From Bostrychus sinensis (lineage: Eukaryota > Chordata > Actinopteri > Gobiiformes > Eleotridae): a stretch of 64,000 nucleotides of DNA. Below, in pieces: positions 1-9,989 of this stretch. Each line of letters opens with the position of its first letter. Position 1 is the stretch's first letter. Made by a program: the position numbers and the translations under genes. The notes under the pieces are model-generated. The model saw only the letters and a list, made by a program, of their open reading frames with translations. It was not told the DNA's origin and made no database searches. The stretch spans positions 5,803,254 through 5,867,253 of the forward strand of contig CM036242.1 of the NCBI GenBank assembly GCA_020698575.1, given 5' to 3'.

Positions 1-201
1 GGCGCCACCAACCACTAATTTTTTCTTTCTTAATGCCAGGTACATCTCACACAAATGAAGTTTTTTACCTGCTTTTCAAACCTTGCAGTAAACAGTGCTA
101 CCTGTGGCAATTTTGACCAATTGTGAATGAAGTCCGAGGGCCAATTAAAAAGTAGTCTGCGGGCCGCATTTGGCCCCTGGGTCATAGTTTGGACACCTCT
201 G
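1..201. mobile_element. hAT transposon end (Charlie-like), truncated by window edge
   Basis: The last part reads GCGGGCCGCATTTGGCCCC and ends in GGACACCTCTG. In reverse complement it starts CAGAGGTGTCCAAAC, the form of a widespread vertebrate hAT terminus (CAGGGGTGTCCAAAC followed by a GGCC-rich stretch). Only this end lies in the window, so neither the other terminus nor the 8-bp duplication can be tested. The assignment rests on the terminal motif alone. Confidence 0.55.
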
Positions 202-362
202 CTCTAGACTGTGTGACAGCATTAGGAATATAAAACAAGAGTGTTTATAGGAACAGAGGCCTAATTTATTTATTAACCTAATTCATTAACAAATAAAACT
301 CACGAGCCATGTCTCTGGACAAGATTGTTCAAAACACAATATGGTCTTAATCTAATCGACTA

Positions 363-640
363 CACTGTAAAAAGTCATATAGACAGGAAGTTGTAGTAAC
401 TCCATTCTATAATTTACTTCCACTAACAATTATGAGTTTTTGAATTTTAAATCATGTTTAAACTCACTGTTACAAGTAATTTGGTAGTTTAATTTAAAAA
501 TGTAAGTCCTGTTTCTGCCTTAAAAATGTAATTTATTTAAACTTAGTGAAAAGTGTTCATTGAAATAATAAAGTTAAGTTGTGGATGAGAGAATCAGAGA
601 CAATGAGAGAAATTGACCTGACAAAAATATTGTCCTTACA
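363..640 (+). mobile_element. CACTG-family MITE, left-end fragment
   Basis: It starts at TA followed by CACTGTAAAAAGTCATATAG and continues through the stretch also seen at 33927, 39171 (inverted) and 45629, including AATCAGAGACAATGAG near position 595. The right half and the internal conserved cores are missing. It belongs to the repeat family described under findings. Confidence 0.6.
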
Positions 641-1106
641 AAGAATGCCATGTTAACACAAAACTACACTATTGATAATTAGTACTGAAATCATTCCAAC
701 CTCATTCCCACCATTAATGTCTCTGTAAATACACATTCACACCTCCACAACTGTGAGCAGTTACTGTGCGCTGAGACCTTGCAGGTGCTCAGTTTGTATT
801 AACGCTGAGTGTAGCCAGGAAGTGTTTATGTTTTATTCTGTTTCATATTGTGGCCTGTGTTCATTTGGCTCTTTCACTATTCTCTTTACTCTGTCACTGC
901 CTCCACATTGTCCCTGACAGCACACACGGCTGACGTCCAGAGACCTTCAGAGAGTGCTCCTGAAGGTAGAGGCTGTGAAGAACTGCAGTCTGAAGAGTGT
1001 TTTATAACTTGAATGTACATGTATAGATTCATGCATCACAGACATTGAACTGAATCCCACCGCAGCAAAGTAAAGCTGCTGCTAACATAAGATCCAGCAG
1101 CCATGA
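641..1106. other. Unassigned non-coding sequence
   Basis: I see no open frame, terminal repeat or recognisable element in this stretch. It is moderately AT-rich single-copy-looking DNA between a MITE fragment and the first AT-flanked transposon. Confidence 0.4.
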
Positions 1107-1144
1107 ATAGGCCCTTTTCACGATGACGTCAGACAACTTCCGTT

Positions 1145-1335
1145 TTGAGACGATGGGATGTATCTTCATTTCCAGTGCTGCTGCTCGCCAGTATGGAATT
1201 TACTCAGAGTCTTAAAAATTTGCCAAATATAAGGCTACATGATGTACAGAGATTTGCTGATGAAAATTCACTGACAAAACGGTCAAAAAAGGATATACAT
1301 TTTTCATTGGAGGTTACTTATTTGATTATTGTGAG
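1145..1335 (+). pseudogene. Left-arm transposase-type first exon, frameshifted
   Basis: Reading inward from the left end, the frame gives LLLASMEFTQSLKNLPNIRL and then HDVQRFADENSLTKRSK. A run of A's near 1284 shifts the frame; in the shifted frame it continues KGYTFFIGGYLFDYCE and stops at a GAG|GTAGTG donor-like site. The homologous arm of copy 3 (24641 to 24452) keeps the frame open. The motif resembles the N-terminal region of YqaJ-type transposon proteins, with a K-G-Y-x-F-F-x-E-G-Y core. The glutamate before GYL is glycine here. The relic is not expected to be functional. Confidence 0.55.
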
Positions 1336-1363
1336 GTAGTGTAGCGCTGAGTGGCATAAGTAG

Positions 1364-2023
1364 TAGTGATGGTGAGATGAAGCCTCATGAAGCACTGAAG
1401 CATCGCAGCCAACTGTATCACACATGGGTCGATGCCTCAAGATGTTTTGTTTGCTCCACTGCGCCATCAAGTGGACAAAAAATGTACAGCATACTTAGTG
1501 TCAAATAAAATCGTGAGGTTAAAAGAATAAAAATGGAAGCAATTGGTAAGAGCGTTGTGATGTGAGATGTGCTTGTGTTACTTGATGCCCGTGCTTATGC
1601 AACAACTGAATAAAGATAAATTCAATGTTATTAATTTTTATTGAGAAATATTAACTTTTCCACTGTATTTGGAGACAGGCGATTTCTTGTTTTGCACAAT
1701 ATTTCACCGGCTTTTGAAAACACCCTTTCACAGGGCACAGAGGAAGCCGGTGTGCAAAGAAATGCAAATGCAAGTTTGTACAGGTTTGGATATATATAAA
1801 ATGTGAGGGGGAATCCATTGCGTTTCACTGTCTCTTTTATTTCGAATCGCGCTCCAAACCCGCGAATCATTTCCTGAATCAGTCACGTGGTTCGGCCGCT
1901 TCCCGAGGCTTCGAACGTCACTGCATACGTCATCAACACGCGCATCGATACGCGCTTCAACAAACACCCATCTGGATTACTCGGCACACGCTTCGAAGCC
2001 TCGACACGAAAGACACATCACTA
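1364..2023 (-). mobile_element. Non-autonomous hAT element, 660 bp, copy 1
   Basis: The flanking octamer ATAAGTAG is exact on both sides (1356-1363 and 2024-2031), the 8-bp duplication typical of hAT. The termini read TAGTGATGGTGAGATGAAGC on the left and, in reverse complement, TAGTGATGTGTCTTTCGTGT on the right. It lies inside AT-flanked copy 1. A copy of the same length and almost the same sequence sits at 32603-33262 in the opposite orientation. It keeps only the C-terminal end of a transposase gene, so it is a deletion derivative. Confidence 0.9.
1631..1870 (-). pseudogene. hAT transposase C-terminal dimerisation region (hATC)
   Basis: The 79-residue frame contains FLCTPASSVPCERVFSKAGE and then NRLSPNTVEKLIFLNKN. 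This is the classic hATC signature of hAT transposases: a small-residue stretch before CER.FS.AG, followed by R..L.P..VE.L.FL. In a full protein this domain mediates oligomerisation of the transposase. The upstream catalytic part (RNase H-like fold with DDE residues) is absent. The start methionine is incidental; the frame probably represents the tail of an ancestral last exon. A second frame of equal length overlaps it on the same strand but has no recognisable motif. It could only be expressed as a domain-only fragment, which I consider unlikely. Confidence 0.8.
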
Positions 2024-2031
2024 ATAAGTAG

Positions 2032-2955
2032 CAGCAGAAAACAGGACTCCCAGGCAATAAGTCATGTCCAGGTTGAAATTTATTTACAGTGCCACCAAGT
2101 ATTTACATTTTTCCGCTCATCACAGCATGGCACAAAATATGTCTCTCTCAACCAGCACACACCTGCCTTTTATCCAGAGGGCAATCAGTTGGCCTGGTCC
2201 ACATTACTGGACCAATACAAGAAACAGTTTAAAACACACATTTCCTTCACTGTGCACTAGGACTGCACCCACATTGTCCCAGCTGATCATCTATGCCCCT
2301 ACAAAAAGAAAACATAACCAAACACCAATAATAAAGCTGAAAAGAAAACTTCCAAAATGGTAGATGCTGATGATGTCATCACTGACATCATCAGTATAAA
2401 AGCAGGAAGTTGTTGGGCGGCGCCTCCCCAAACATTTCCAGGTAAGTAACTTCTTAACTTTTTAAACAAAAAACAAGGTAAGTACCAAAAACAACAAATA
2501 CAATGAGGCTTTTAACCAATGAGCCAAAACAATAAAACAATGAAACTAGATGTGTGTTTGTGTGATTTGTAACTGAATGTATGTATATGAAAAATGAAGA
2601 AATGTACAAAACCCGGGATATGTATGTGCAGCTTATTAGCAATATTTGTAAATGGATTTATGAATGTGTCTTTAATATGGTATTGAAAATAAAAATAGAT
2701 AAAGGGACAAGTGAAGGTTTGGACTCACTTCGTCACAATTATGAAAGTAAAGTGTTTTGTCTTGTAGCTAATGCTAGTAGTTGTTAATGCTTAGCTTTAC
2801 TAAATGAAAATATACTGTAGTACTATCCAGTGGTATTTCCTGATAAGCAGATTGTCAAATATTCAGATAAACTCAGATCATGACATGATCTAACACTGTT
2901 TTATAGCGCAGCTCTATCACTTAGCCATGTTGCTAACGCTATCTAGCTACATAAC
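2032..2955. other. Interior of AT-flanked copy 1, non-coding
   Basis: There is no credible coding frame. On the minus strand a TATA-like string (reverse of CCTTTTATCC, about 2166) and an AATAAA-like signal (about 2087) lie roughly 80 bp apart, which resembles an LTR, but I find no TG...CA boundaries or duplication. Two GGTAAGTA donor-like strings occur near 2440 and 2475. The segment from about 2800 onward is shared with copy 2. Confidence 0.35.
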
Positions 2956-2956
2956 A

Positions 2957-3145
2957 AAGCACTCACTTCATAATCCAAGTATCCTTCATTGAAGAATTAA
3001 TATCCTTTCGCAAGTTTTGAACATTTTGTTGGTAAATATTCATTTGAAAATCGCCGTATATTGTGTAAACTTGTAAACGGCAATTTGAAAAAAGTCTGGG
3101 TGAATTTCTTATGGGAGAAGCGCGGCACCGGAAATGAAGATACAT
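2957..3145 (-). pseudogene. Right-arm transposase-type first exon, with an in-frame stop
   Basis: In the frame homologous to the other arms the minus strand reads FSHKKFTQTFFKLPFTSL, then NEYLPTKCSKLAKGY, a stop codon, and FFNEGYLDYE, ending at a GAA|GTGAGT donor. It aligns with the left-arm exon (SLKNLP / FFKLPF; TKRSK; KGY.FF.EGYL.DYE) although the nucleotide sequences differ widely. A longer open frame on the same strand (2963-3145) is a shadow in another frame. The same relic recurs at 11031-11219 and 23877-24045. Confidence 0.55.
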
Positions 3146-3288
3146 CCCATCGTCTCAAAACGGAAGTTGTCTTACGTCATCGAGAAAAGGGTCTATAGAA
3201 AGTAGCAGTTGTCACAAGTCTGACAGAAGTTAACTCATCTCCCAAATCCATTCAGCCCTTTGGTGTTTGACATCTAATAAAACCTGGC

Positions 3289-3440
3289 TTAAATTAAAGT
3301 CCTATTAATGCAAACTAATCCTGCTGCGGCTCTCCCTGCACCAGGCCTCATCACACTGTAAAGAATGACTCCCCCGCCTCCGCCCTGGCTCCCACTTCCA
3401 CAGCTGGGTCCATTACCAACCTGAGGAGATGAAGAGGAGA
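3289..3440 (-). other. Possible exon-like island (weak)
   Basis: On the minus strand a pyrimidine-rich tract ending CATCTCCTCAG precedes a GC-richer 140-bp frame reading VGNGPSCGSGSQGGGGGVIL and on to a stop. Acceptor plus open frame is suggestive, but the glycine run has no recognisable family and there is no donor or upstream exon. I treat it as chance unless transcript data support it. The rest of 3197-3780 shows nothing. Confidence 0.15.
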
Positions 3441-3785
3441 CAGCACAGTTACAGTCTGCACATGACTCCATTACAGTTGATAGAACCTGAAAGTTTAGCC
3501 TTAGCGTCTCATTAAGCACCAAACCTGACAGATGTATTTCAATAATCAGCTTCTTTTGACGGTGACAGTGATGAAGAGCCTCTGGACCTTTTATTCTAAA
3601 ACACATCAGAGAAAAAATATTGACTTGTGGCACTTCACACGGTGTTGAATCCAAAAAGGACCTTGAGCTCTGAAAACTGTAAATGTGACGCAGAATGTGT
3701 GCTTAGACATCTAAAATCATTTCAGCTGGAGAGTCTCGTGTTGCCAGATATTAGTCCAGAACTATGCACATTTAATTGCGCCATA

Positions 3786-3880
3786 CACTGTAAAAAGAAA
3801 ATTGCGATAACTCATAAACTCAAGACAACAGGATCCCTCAAGATTTTTTAGTTTTGGGGCCAACAAAACAAAAAAACTCC
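3786..3880 (+). mobile_element. CACTG-family MITE end fragment
   Basis: A TA dinucleotide is followed by CACTGTAAAAAGAAAATTGC, the terminal motif of the CACTGTAAAAAG family seen repeatedly in this window. No matching right end is visible, so it is a fragment or a very degraded copy. Confidence 0.45.
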
Positions 3881-4760
3881 AGTTTTCAACAACTAATATT
3901 TTTTGTTCACCTTCATATTTCTAAAAACTTTCCATTTTAGGTTTTACTCACTTTCATTATATTTTTAACTGATCTTACGGCCTACTTACTGTTCATTGTT
4001 CAGAAAAAGTATTATAAAAATATACTAAATTTAACAAAAGGATTTCAACAACAGAGAAAAAAAAAAGATAGAACATCAAAGATTGTGACTATTATGTCAT
4101 GACAATGCAGCAACATTGTTTTTTATACAAATCAAAGTCAAATACGCTAAATGTGTTTTATGTGCTTTTGATTTTGTAGCTGTAAAAAATATAGTAAATT
4201 ATTATTATACTCTGCTTTGGTTGAGCTCATTAGAATCAGCTACTTCTCTGCTAACTATTGACACTCCTTAAATGTGAAGTTTAGCTCTGGTTTTATTCTT
4301 GGTTTAGTTCTGGTTTAGACCTGGTTCAGTCACTGTTTTGTCCTTCAGTGTCCCATTCCTTGCTACAGTCCTGATTTAGGTTTATTTTAGTCTTTAGCCA
4401 AATATATAAACAAACTATAAATGATCCTATAATTTCACGTAGCCCCTGCAATTCTGGTTGGAAAACACTGGGCTGGACCATAAAACTGTTGAGAGACTGT
4501 AGTCCAACACAAAGTATTTCCTGTTTATTTGTCCATTGACCATTAAATATCCACTGTGTTTCTTCTGAGTAACATCTGAGCCGTTACAGTCTGATGTAAC
4601 GTTGGTGCCACATTTTGTTATGGATCTCATTATAAAAGAAGTCTTCTTAGGACATTTGTAAAGATAATTCTGTAATACACTGGACAGTACATTTTAATAA
4701 GGACATGCAGATCACAGATTCTACAGTTATCAGCCTCATAAATCCTGCCTCAGTGCAGTA
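3881..4760. other. Unassigned AT-rich sequence
   Basis: There is no open frame with family resemblance, no terminal repeats and no RNA gene that I recognise. GGTTTAG/TTTAGTC motifs recur near 4290-4400 without clear periodicity. Confidence 0.4.
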
Positions 4761-4764
4761 GAAG

Positions 4765-4826
4765 CTCACACAACCTTTCCTCCTGTTTATTTATGCTCAC
4801 ACAACCTTTCCTCCTGTTTATTTATG
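4765..4826 (+). repeat. Tandem duplication, two 31-bp units
   Basis: Two exact, adjacent 31-bp copies start CTCACACAACCTTTCCTCCT and end TTTATG. A third unit is cut short after CTCACA. This is a simple local duplication of unknown cause. Confidence 0.9.
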
Positions 4827-5023
4827 CTCACACTTAGGCTGCTGCTTAGTTCTTTGTTCACTCAGTTTTTTTGTGTGTTTTTTTTGTTTGTTTGTTTGTT
4901 TTTTCTCTTTATTTATAAAGGGACAATACATATTAATGAACATTTGACATGTAAATATGTGAGATTATAGCCTAAGGCTAATTTTCATCTCTAGTCCCTC
5001 AGCAGGTTGATGTCAATACTTAA

Positions 5024-6008
5024 AGTTACACTGTGTAACTTTTCTCCTAAATATGTGGGGCATACTGACTTGTTTTTGTGATTTTTTGAGCGATTATAAG
5101 GCCTGAGGCGCAATCTGTTGCTCCGAGCGGGGCTTCTGTACTGAGAAACCGCCCTCATAGTTTGGCCGGGAGCGCTCCGCTGTTCAGGAAAAGTCACGTG
5201 ACAGGGAACGACTCGCTTTACGGCATTCCCCCTTCAGCTCTTATACCTGAGGCGTAGTATAACCATGAAGCTACTTTTAGCGTTGTTATTTTCGCCAGTT
5301 CGTCAGGGCCGAAGGACACAAGAAGATGAAGACAATGTCGGACGAGGCAAGAAAAAGAAAACGGGAAAGGGACCGCACCAGATCGCAGACAAGAGTCAAC
5401 ATCGGACAGACTTTTGCTCGCTGGCGTCAGATGAGAGACAGAGAAGGCTGCAAATCAGATCACGTTTTTGCTTCTTTACTGTTGGACAGGTAAATTAGCC
5501 TCTTTATTTTTTCTTTAGAATGTGCTTTTTCATACAGTTATTAGATGTTTTAATGCGACCATTGTGCGATAAGCTAACGCTAGCGCTAACTCTATAGAAG
5601 AGCCAATCTGCGTATTAGACACTTTTAGTTTATTGATTACTATCACAACAAACGAGCCCTGACAAAATGTACAACAAACTGCAAATAACGAACAAAGATA
5701 CCCTACTAGCTACTGTGATAAGTCAAAATAAATAGTAAAAGGCTAAAGGACATGAAAGAATAACTGTACCTGATGGTAGGCCATCGTATTTTTATGACAC
5801 GATTTACTTTTTGGAAATCTCCTTTTTATTTTCTTGTGAGCTTCCAAAGGTAGCAGCAGGTCAACTAAAGTTGAAACAATGATGGAAATAGACGCACGCT
5901 CGCACAGTTTCAGAAGGAGGAGGGGCCCTAGTGTTTACGTTTTGCGACAGTGCAGTGGCACCTGTGGCCTCTAGAGGCGCAAGACCAGGAATCTTACACA
6001 GTGTAACT
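5024..6008 (+). mobile_element. TTAA-flanked DNA transposon, 985 bp (Kolobok- or piggyBac-type)
   Basis: TTAA occurs on both sides (5020-5023 and 6009-6012). The inverted ends read AGTTACACTGTGTAACTTTT on the left and, in reverse complement, AGTTACACTGTGTAAGATTC on the right. TTAA duplications occur in piggyBac and Kolobok; the ends do not start with CCC, which slightly favours Kolobok (inference). It carries a single exon-like block with a splice donor (next entry) and no catalytic domain. It is inserted into the LINE 3' region. Confidence 0.8.
5326..5489 (+). pseudogene. Captured basic first exon of a transposon protein
   Basis: From an ATG the frame reads MKTMSDEARKRKRERDRTRS, then QTRVNIGQTFARWRQMRD, then HVFASLLLDR, and ends at a GACAG|GTAAAT splice donor. 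The design is a strongly basic stretch followed by a short helical W/F-containing segment. I recall similar exons at the 5' end of fish DNA-transposon genes but cannot name the protein with certainty. The rest of the gene is missing, so this 164-bp exon is stranded in a non-autonomous derivative. No stop interrupts the exon, which suggests fairly recent loss. Confidence 0.5.
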
Positions 6009-6349
6009 TTAAGGACAAGGGACACACAACAAACAACAAGTATACAAACATACAGAGCACATAAAAACAAATACACTGTATGACAATACTACAACTCTAT
6101 CCATCACAGGTAAACCAACATGTTCAGCACCATGTACGTAATTCATTAATAAGATATGAAATTAAATGCTAATATTGCATGTTTTATTTTCCAATGCCTA
6201 AAATGCTGTTGTAGATTATCCTTTACCCCAAATTAAATTTGTACACTATATAAATATAATAAAACAATTGATTAATAAGATCTGTATTTCCTTATCTACA
6301 TCTCCCATCTTCCAAAAATATCAACAATAGTAATCTATAAATTATGATT

Positions 6350-6586
6350 TCAGTTCTGTCCTTTCAGTAACCATTTTTTCAATGCTTTAGTAAATGATGT
6401 TAGTGTTGCCAATTCTCTGATATCAGCAGGTAATGTATTCCAAGTTTGAGATGCTCGATAAGAAAATGAAAACTGCCCAAACACACTTTTTCTAAATGGC
6501 ACCAGACAATCGCCTCTAGAACCAGATCTTGTGCTCCTGTTCATTACAAACTGCACTCTTAGAAAAGATGTGTTAAATTTCTTCAC
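6350..6586 (-). pseudogene. LINE ORF2 C-terminal fragment
   Basis: The 78-residue frame ends FSYRASQTWNTLPADIREL followed by TSFTKALKKWLLKGQN. Non-LTR retrotransposon proteins commonly end in this form (W N x L P x x I R ... S F K x x L K x W L). It lies directly upstream, on the minus strand, of a 3' region ending in a simple-repeat tail. The catalytic palm is not present. Clade is uncertain. Confidence 0.6.
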
Positions 6587-6600
6587 ATTTTTTGTGTTAC

Positions 6601-7702
6601 AGCTGTTTCAACACGTGTGTTATATTAATCTGTTAAAAGTGTCCAAATCCCTGACGGTGCAGGACTTGGTCTAAAGAGGCTGAACTTGGGGCTGGCACAA
6701 GTTCAAAAGTGGTATCTGCTCTAAACTCTAAACCAATCAGAGCAGCTCTGTCCCAGCTCCACTGCAGCATGAGGGAATCAGCAGCATTAGAATAAAACAC
6801 TGTAATAAAACTTCACAGCTGTTAATTAATAAAAGACAGGCTAATAAAAATATGATGTGGTTAATATTATTTAAATTTTATCTGAGTGTGATATAGCCAG
6901 GCTAGCCGATGCAGCGGCCAAGAGGAACAGAGAGGCTCACGACCACATTTCCAGGTGCAGACCAAAAGTGCATTTATTTGTTCCCCCGCCACAAATGTTA
7001 CAAAAAACACAAAGACAAAATTTTTAAAAAATGCAGAAAAACTGCCAGCCTGCAGCCTCATGTACAAGCAGCACCACCCCTGCTACTGATGGGAGCAGCC
7101 TTATATAGTAGGGCCCATCAACTAAACCACTACCACACTCAAGTACAGGTAAGTACAGGTCACAATTATATTACTAAATAAACTAAAAACACTACACAAT
7201 ATTACAGTGACAACTACCTTTCAATACTTGTTACAAAATACAATCTTTATTAAATTATCAGTGCCTTAGGTTAAAAATCTGTCATAGAAAGCTGAAATAA
7301 AAACCTAGAACGCCCCTCTTCTTCCTTCCAAATGGTTCAGACCAGAACCTTCTTAAGGTGCTCCGGCTCCCCGGGGACTCTTTAAGCTGGAACACCCTAC
7401 AGCACAGGAAGACAGAGGTAAGTATCACGTTTTAGAAAAATACACGTAATACTTTACTTTCCCTTTTCTTTCTCCCAGGCCGTATGCTTTTCAACTAAGA
7501 GCAGAACAAACAAGTTACAAATCAAATAAACCTTTTATGAAAATAATCTGTGTGCTTTTCTAATTATAAGTAAGGAACTTGCTTCCTTACACTGAGATTT
7601 AAACATTTGTTTTTGGTTTTCTAGGAAAGCTTAATTAATTTGTTGATCCATTATTTTAGAGATAAAAAACAGTTGCTTAATGTCCTGTTAAAATATAAAT
7701 AA
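6601..7702. other. Unassigned; LTR-like signals at about 6890-7190
   Basis: No coding frame is supported. On the minus strand a TATA-like CTATATAAGG (about 7103-7112) lies some 130 bp upstream of an AATAAA (about 6972), and AGGTAAGTA strings occur at 7147 and 7417. This spacing would suit an LTR, but I cannot find TG/CA ends or a duplication, so it is not called as one. Confidence 0.3.
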
Positions 7703-7721
7703 ATACTTACTTTGCTATTTC

Positions 7722-7984
7722 TATATGAATATGAGAATTACCCACTTTTTACCACTTTCTTGTTCTTTCTGTAGTTACTTGCTATATTAAGTAAGAGGTA
7801 GCAGTAATAAGAACAGCAGTAGAGGTATATTTTGATGTAACCGTTGTACAAATATAGATCTTGTATTGCATTGTTTCATTAGTTTCAAGCAAGTGAATAG
7901 TTCATGGTGTGCAATTTAATAACAGAACACAAGACAGAAGAAAAACATAAAAATAATAAAATAGCATGTACCCAGCAACTTACT
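7722..7984 (-). repeat. Retroposed 3'-UTR-like fragment with 19-bp target duplication
   Basis: The 19-mer ATACTTACTTTGCTATTTC is exact on both sides (7703-7721 and 7985-8003). From 7730 to 7981 the segment is a near-copy, in the same orientation, of 9611-9862. A long flanking repeat around a partial copy of a longer sequence is the pattern of LINE-mediated retroposition. It has no coding content. Confidence 0.65.
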
Positions 7985-8003
7985 ATACTTACTTTGCTAT
8001 TTC

Positions 8004-8700
8004 CTATTGCCTATAGTTTTAAGTGTAGCCTAATTTTGAATGCATGCAGAAAAAATACATTGATTTGCTAAATTTTTTTCTCATAATTCCTTCTTTCCAA
8101 CTTGTTTCTTGCATAACAGTGACCTACAATAAAAAGCTGCCTCTGCTGAGCTTTAGGCCTTCTCCAAACAAGAGCAAACCAGACGTTTTACACAAACTGC
8201 ACACATTTATCTTTAGGATTTGGTTTACAGACGGGATAATGAAACAAGAAACCACACAGGGAGAACTCAGTTACTTACTTTGTTGTTGTTTTTCAGCTCT
8301 CTCCATCTCTGTATTCCGTCTTCAGCTTGCGTCTCTGTTGCCTTCATTAATGATCCACAGACTACGCCACCAGGACCACACCAGGAGACGCGCCCCACCG
8401 GGACCACTGATTTCAGACCAGAGTTGTCTTGTTTGTTCCGCACTTGAGTCTGAACTGACAGCTGCTCTAACGAACTGGACTTTGCCAGGAAGTGCATCCG
8501 AGTTTGATCGAAGCAAACTAAACGCTGCAAATGTGAACACAGTCTCAGTCCACTTGTTTTTATGATGTTGTCTCCCCAGTGTGTGCTAAGATGCTTTAAG
8601 CTAGCTAACGGTAGTTCATGCCTGTGTTTCCGTTGTTACCGCTTTTATGACCAAAAACATCTGCACTTGTATTTTTTCGCTGAGTTGTCAAGCCATCTAA
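8004..8700. other. Unassigned sequence with an accidental long frame
   Basis: Open frames of 173 and 75 codons overlap here on the plus strand and others on the minus strand, none with a recognisable motif. I take them as chance. No terminal repeats are visible. Confidence 0.4.
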
Positions 8701-8703
8701 ATA

Positions 8704-9215
8704 CCATATTTTCCGCACTATAAGCACACCTAAAAGCCTTTAATTTTCTCAAAAACCGACAGTGCGCCTTATAATCCGATGCGCCTTATATATGGATCAA
8801 TGTTGGTTAATTATGGCTACCGTATTCAGGGGGCGTCGCCGAAGTGACAGCGGTAAAAACGGTAAAGGGGAATTCCAGTCCCAGCTGTTCATGTGTGCCA
8901 TAGGCGTGTTTATAGATCCTGCCGCAAAAGAACAAGGAGGCGCGGCCTTTGCTCCATCTCAGTAGAAGAGTTGCGACATTGAGGGGACAGAAAACTGAGC
9001 GCTCGAACGCTGTTCATGTAGCTTTGAACTGTGACAAATGGAGTTGGAAATACATTGTTTTCAACGAGGGAGTTGTAAGAACGCTGGTTTGTATTCTATT
9101 AATAAAGTTTGACTGACTGACTTATCTGACTGTTTTATTGACATTCTCTTTAGCGCAGTGCCATCTAGTGGATGCGCCTTATAATCCGATGCGCCTTATA
9201 GTGCGGAAAATACGC
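8704..9215 (+). mobile_element. TA-flanked pogo/Tc1-mariner-type MITE, copy 1 (internally deleted)
   Basis: Flanked by TA (8702-8703, 9216-9217). The ends read CCATATTTTCCGCACTATAA and, in reverse complement, GCGTATTTTCCGCACTATAA. Compared with copies at 19506 and 28581, it lacks about 67 bp between two GATGCGCCTTATAAT repeats near the right end, a deletion between direct repeats. Near the right end AATAAAGTTTGACTGACTGA looks like a gene 3' end with a polyadenylation signal. A 67-codon frame starting MRLIIRCALYMDQCW is conserved in all three copies simply because the copies are similar; I do not call it a gene. Confidence 0.8.
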
Positions 9216-9217
9216 TA

Positions 9218-9610
9218 TTTATATTTGGCTGCATCTCCTCTTGTCTGCTGCTGCACCCGCCATCTTTGTTTTGCCCTCCAAAATTATGAACAGAGTTGGA
9301 GTTATATGAGCTCTCTGTTTCTAAAGCCTGGTTGAGGGGTTGAGTTCACCTGGGCCTTTCTTCCCAGAGTCCATTCTTCTCAGAACCATCCGATCGAAAC
9401 TGACCCAGCAGCAGGTGTACTATCAATAAGGATGTAAGAACGTTAACCACTCAGTAGATAAAGCCTTTTCCAAACATTTACAGAGCACAGACCTGTTTGC
9501 TCTTATTGATTGGTTAAAGAAAGTAAAGATACTTTAACCTATGGGTCTTAGCCTCTCTATTTCTCTACTAAGTGAACTGAACTGCTGTGGAGAGCTTTGA
9601 GTGCTTCCGG
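9218..9610. other. Unassigned sequence
   Basis: No feature recognised between the pogo-like MITE and the retroposon-like repeat. Confidence 0.4.
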
Positions 9611-9985
9611 TATGAGAATTACCCACTTTCTACCACCCTTGTTCTTTCTGTAGTTACTTGCTATATTAAGTAAGAGGTAGCGGTAATAAAAGCAGCAGTA
9701 GAGGTATATTTTGATGTAACCGTTGTACAAATATTGTTCTTGTATTGCATTGTTTCATTAGTTTCAAGCAAGTGGATAGTTCATGGTGTGCAATTTAATA
9801 ACAGAGCACAAGACAGAAGAAAAACATATAAAAATAATAAATTAGCATGTACCCAGCAACTTAGATGTTTTCTACATTTCATATAAAAACATTTCACCCT
9901 CAGAAAATAAGCTTTCACAATAAACCATACAGAAACAATCTGCTCAAAAAGGAGTGGGAAGAAGAAAAAATTATTTATTCCCACC
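9611..9985 (-). mobile_element. LINE 3'-UTR fragment
   Basis: The minus strand includes TTCTTCTTCCCACTCCTTTT followed by GAGCAGATTGTTT and an AT-rich tail, a 3' region that I associate with a common fish LINE, although I cannot fix its clade. The part from 9611 to 9862 is duplicated at 7730-7981; this copy extends further 5', so it is the longer version. Confidence 0.45.
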
Positions 9986-9989
9986 CTCC

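Larger units (their letters stand above)
1109..3194. mobile_element. AT-flanked DNA transposon, copy 1 (ISL2EU-like), 2086 bp
   Basis: The element is bounded by direct AT dinucleotides at 1107-1108 and 3195-3196. Its inverted ends read AGGCCCTTTTCACGATGACG on the left and, in reverse complement, AGACCCTTTTCTCGATGACG on the right. About 70 bp of each end is conserved in copies 2 and 3. An AT target duplication, GGGCCC-type ends and an N-terminal exon with GY.FF.EGY..DYE point to the ISL2EU group of Harbinger-related elements; this class name is an inference. Both arms hold an inward-facing exon relic, with no transposase core between them, so the copy is non-autonomous. A 660-bp hAT element (1364-2023) is inserted in the left half. 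Confidence 0.75.
4868..6600 (-). mobile_element. LINE 3' end (unassigned clade), split by a TTAA transposon
   Basis: On the minus strand an open C-terminal reading frame (6586 to 6350) is followed by an AT-rich 3' region and ends in a (TTTG/CAAA)n tail at about 4880-4905, preceded by AATAAA-like TTTATAAATAAAG. A poly-simple-repeat tail is typical of non-LTR retrotransposons. The 3' region is split by the element at 5024-6008. The 5' part with endonuclease and catalytic reverse transcriptase is absent (5' truncation). Confidence 0.6.

Noticed and set aside
1728..1967. Second 79-codon frame in the 660-bp hAT copies
   Set aside because: It overlaps the hATC frame in another register and reads through the element end without a recognisable motif.
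2032..7200. Two possible solo LTRs (about 2040-2450 and 6890-7190)
   Set aside because: TATA and AATAAA spacing is suggestive, but no TG/CA ends or target duplications can be found.
8044..8565. 173-codon open frame on the plus strand
   Set aside because: Overlapped by other frames on both strands, no motif, no splice or promoter logic.
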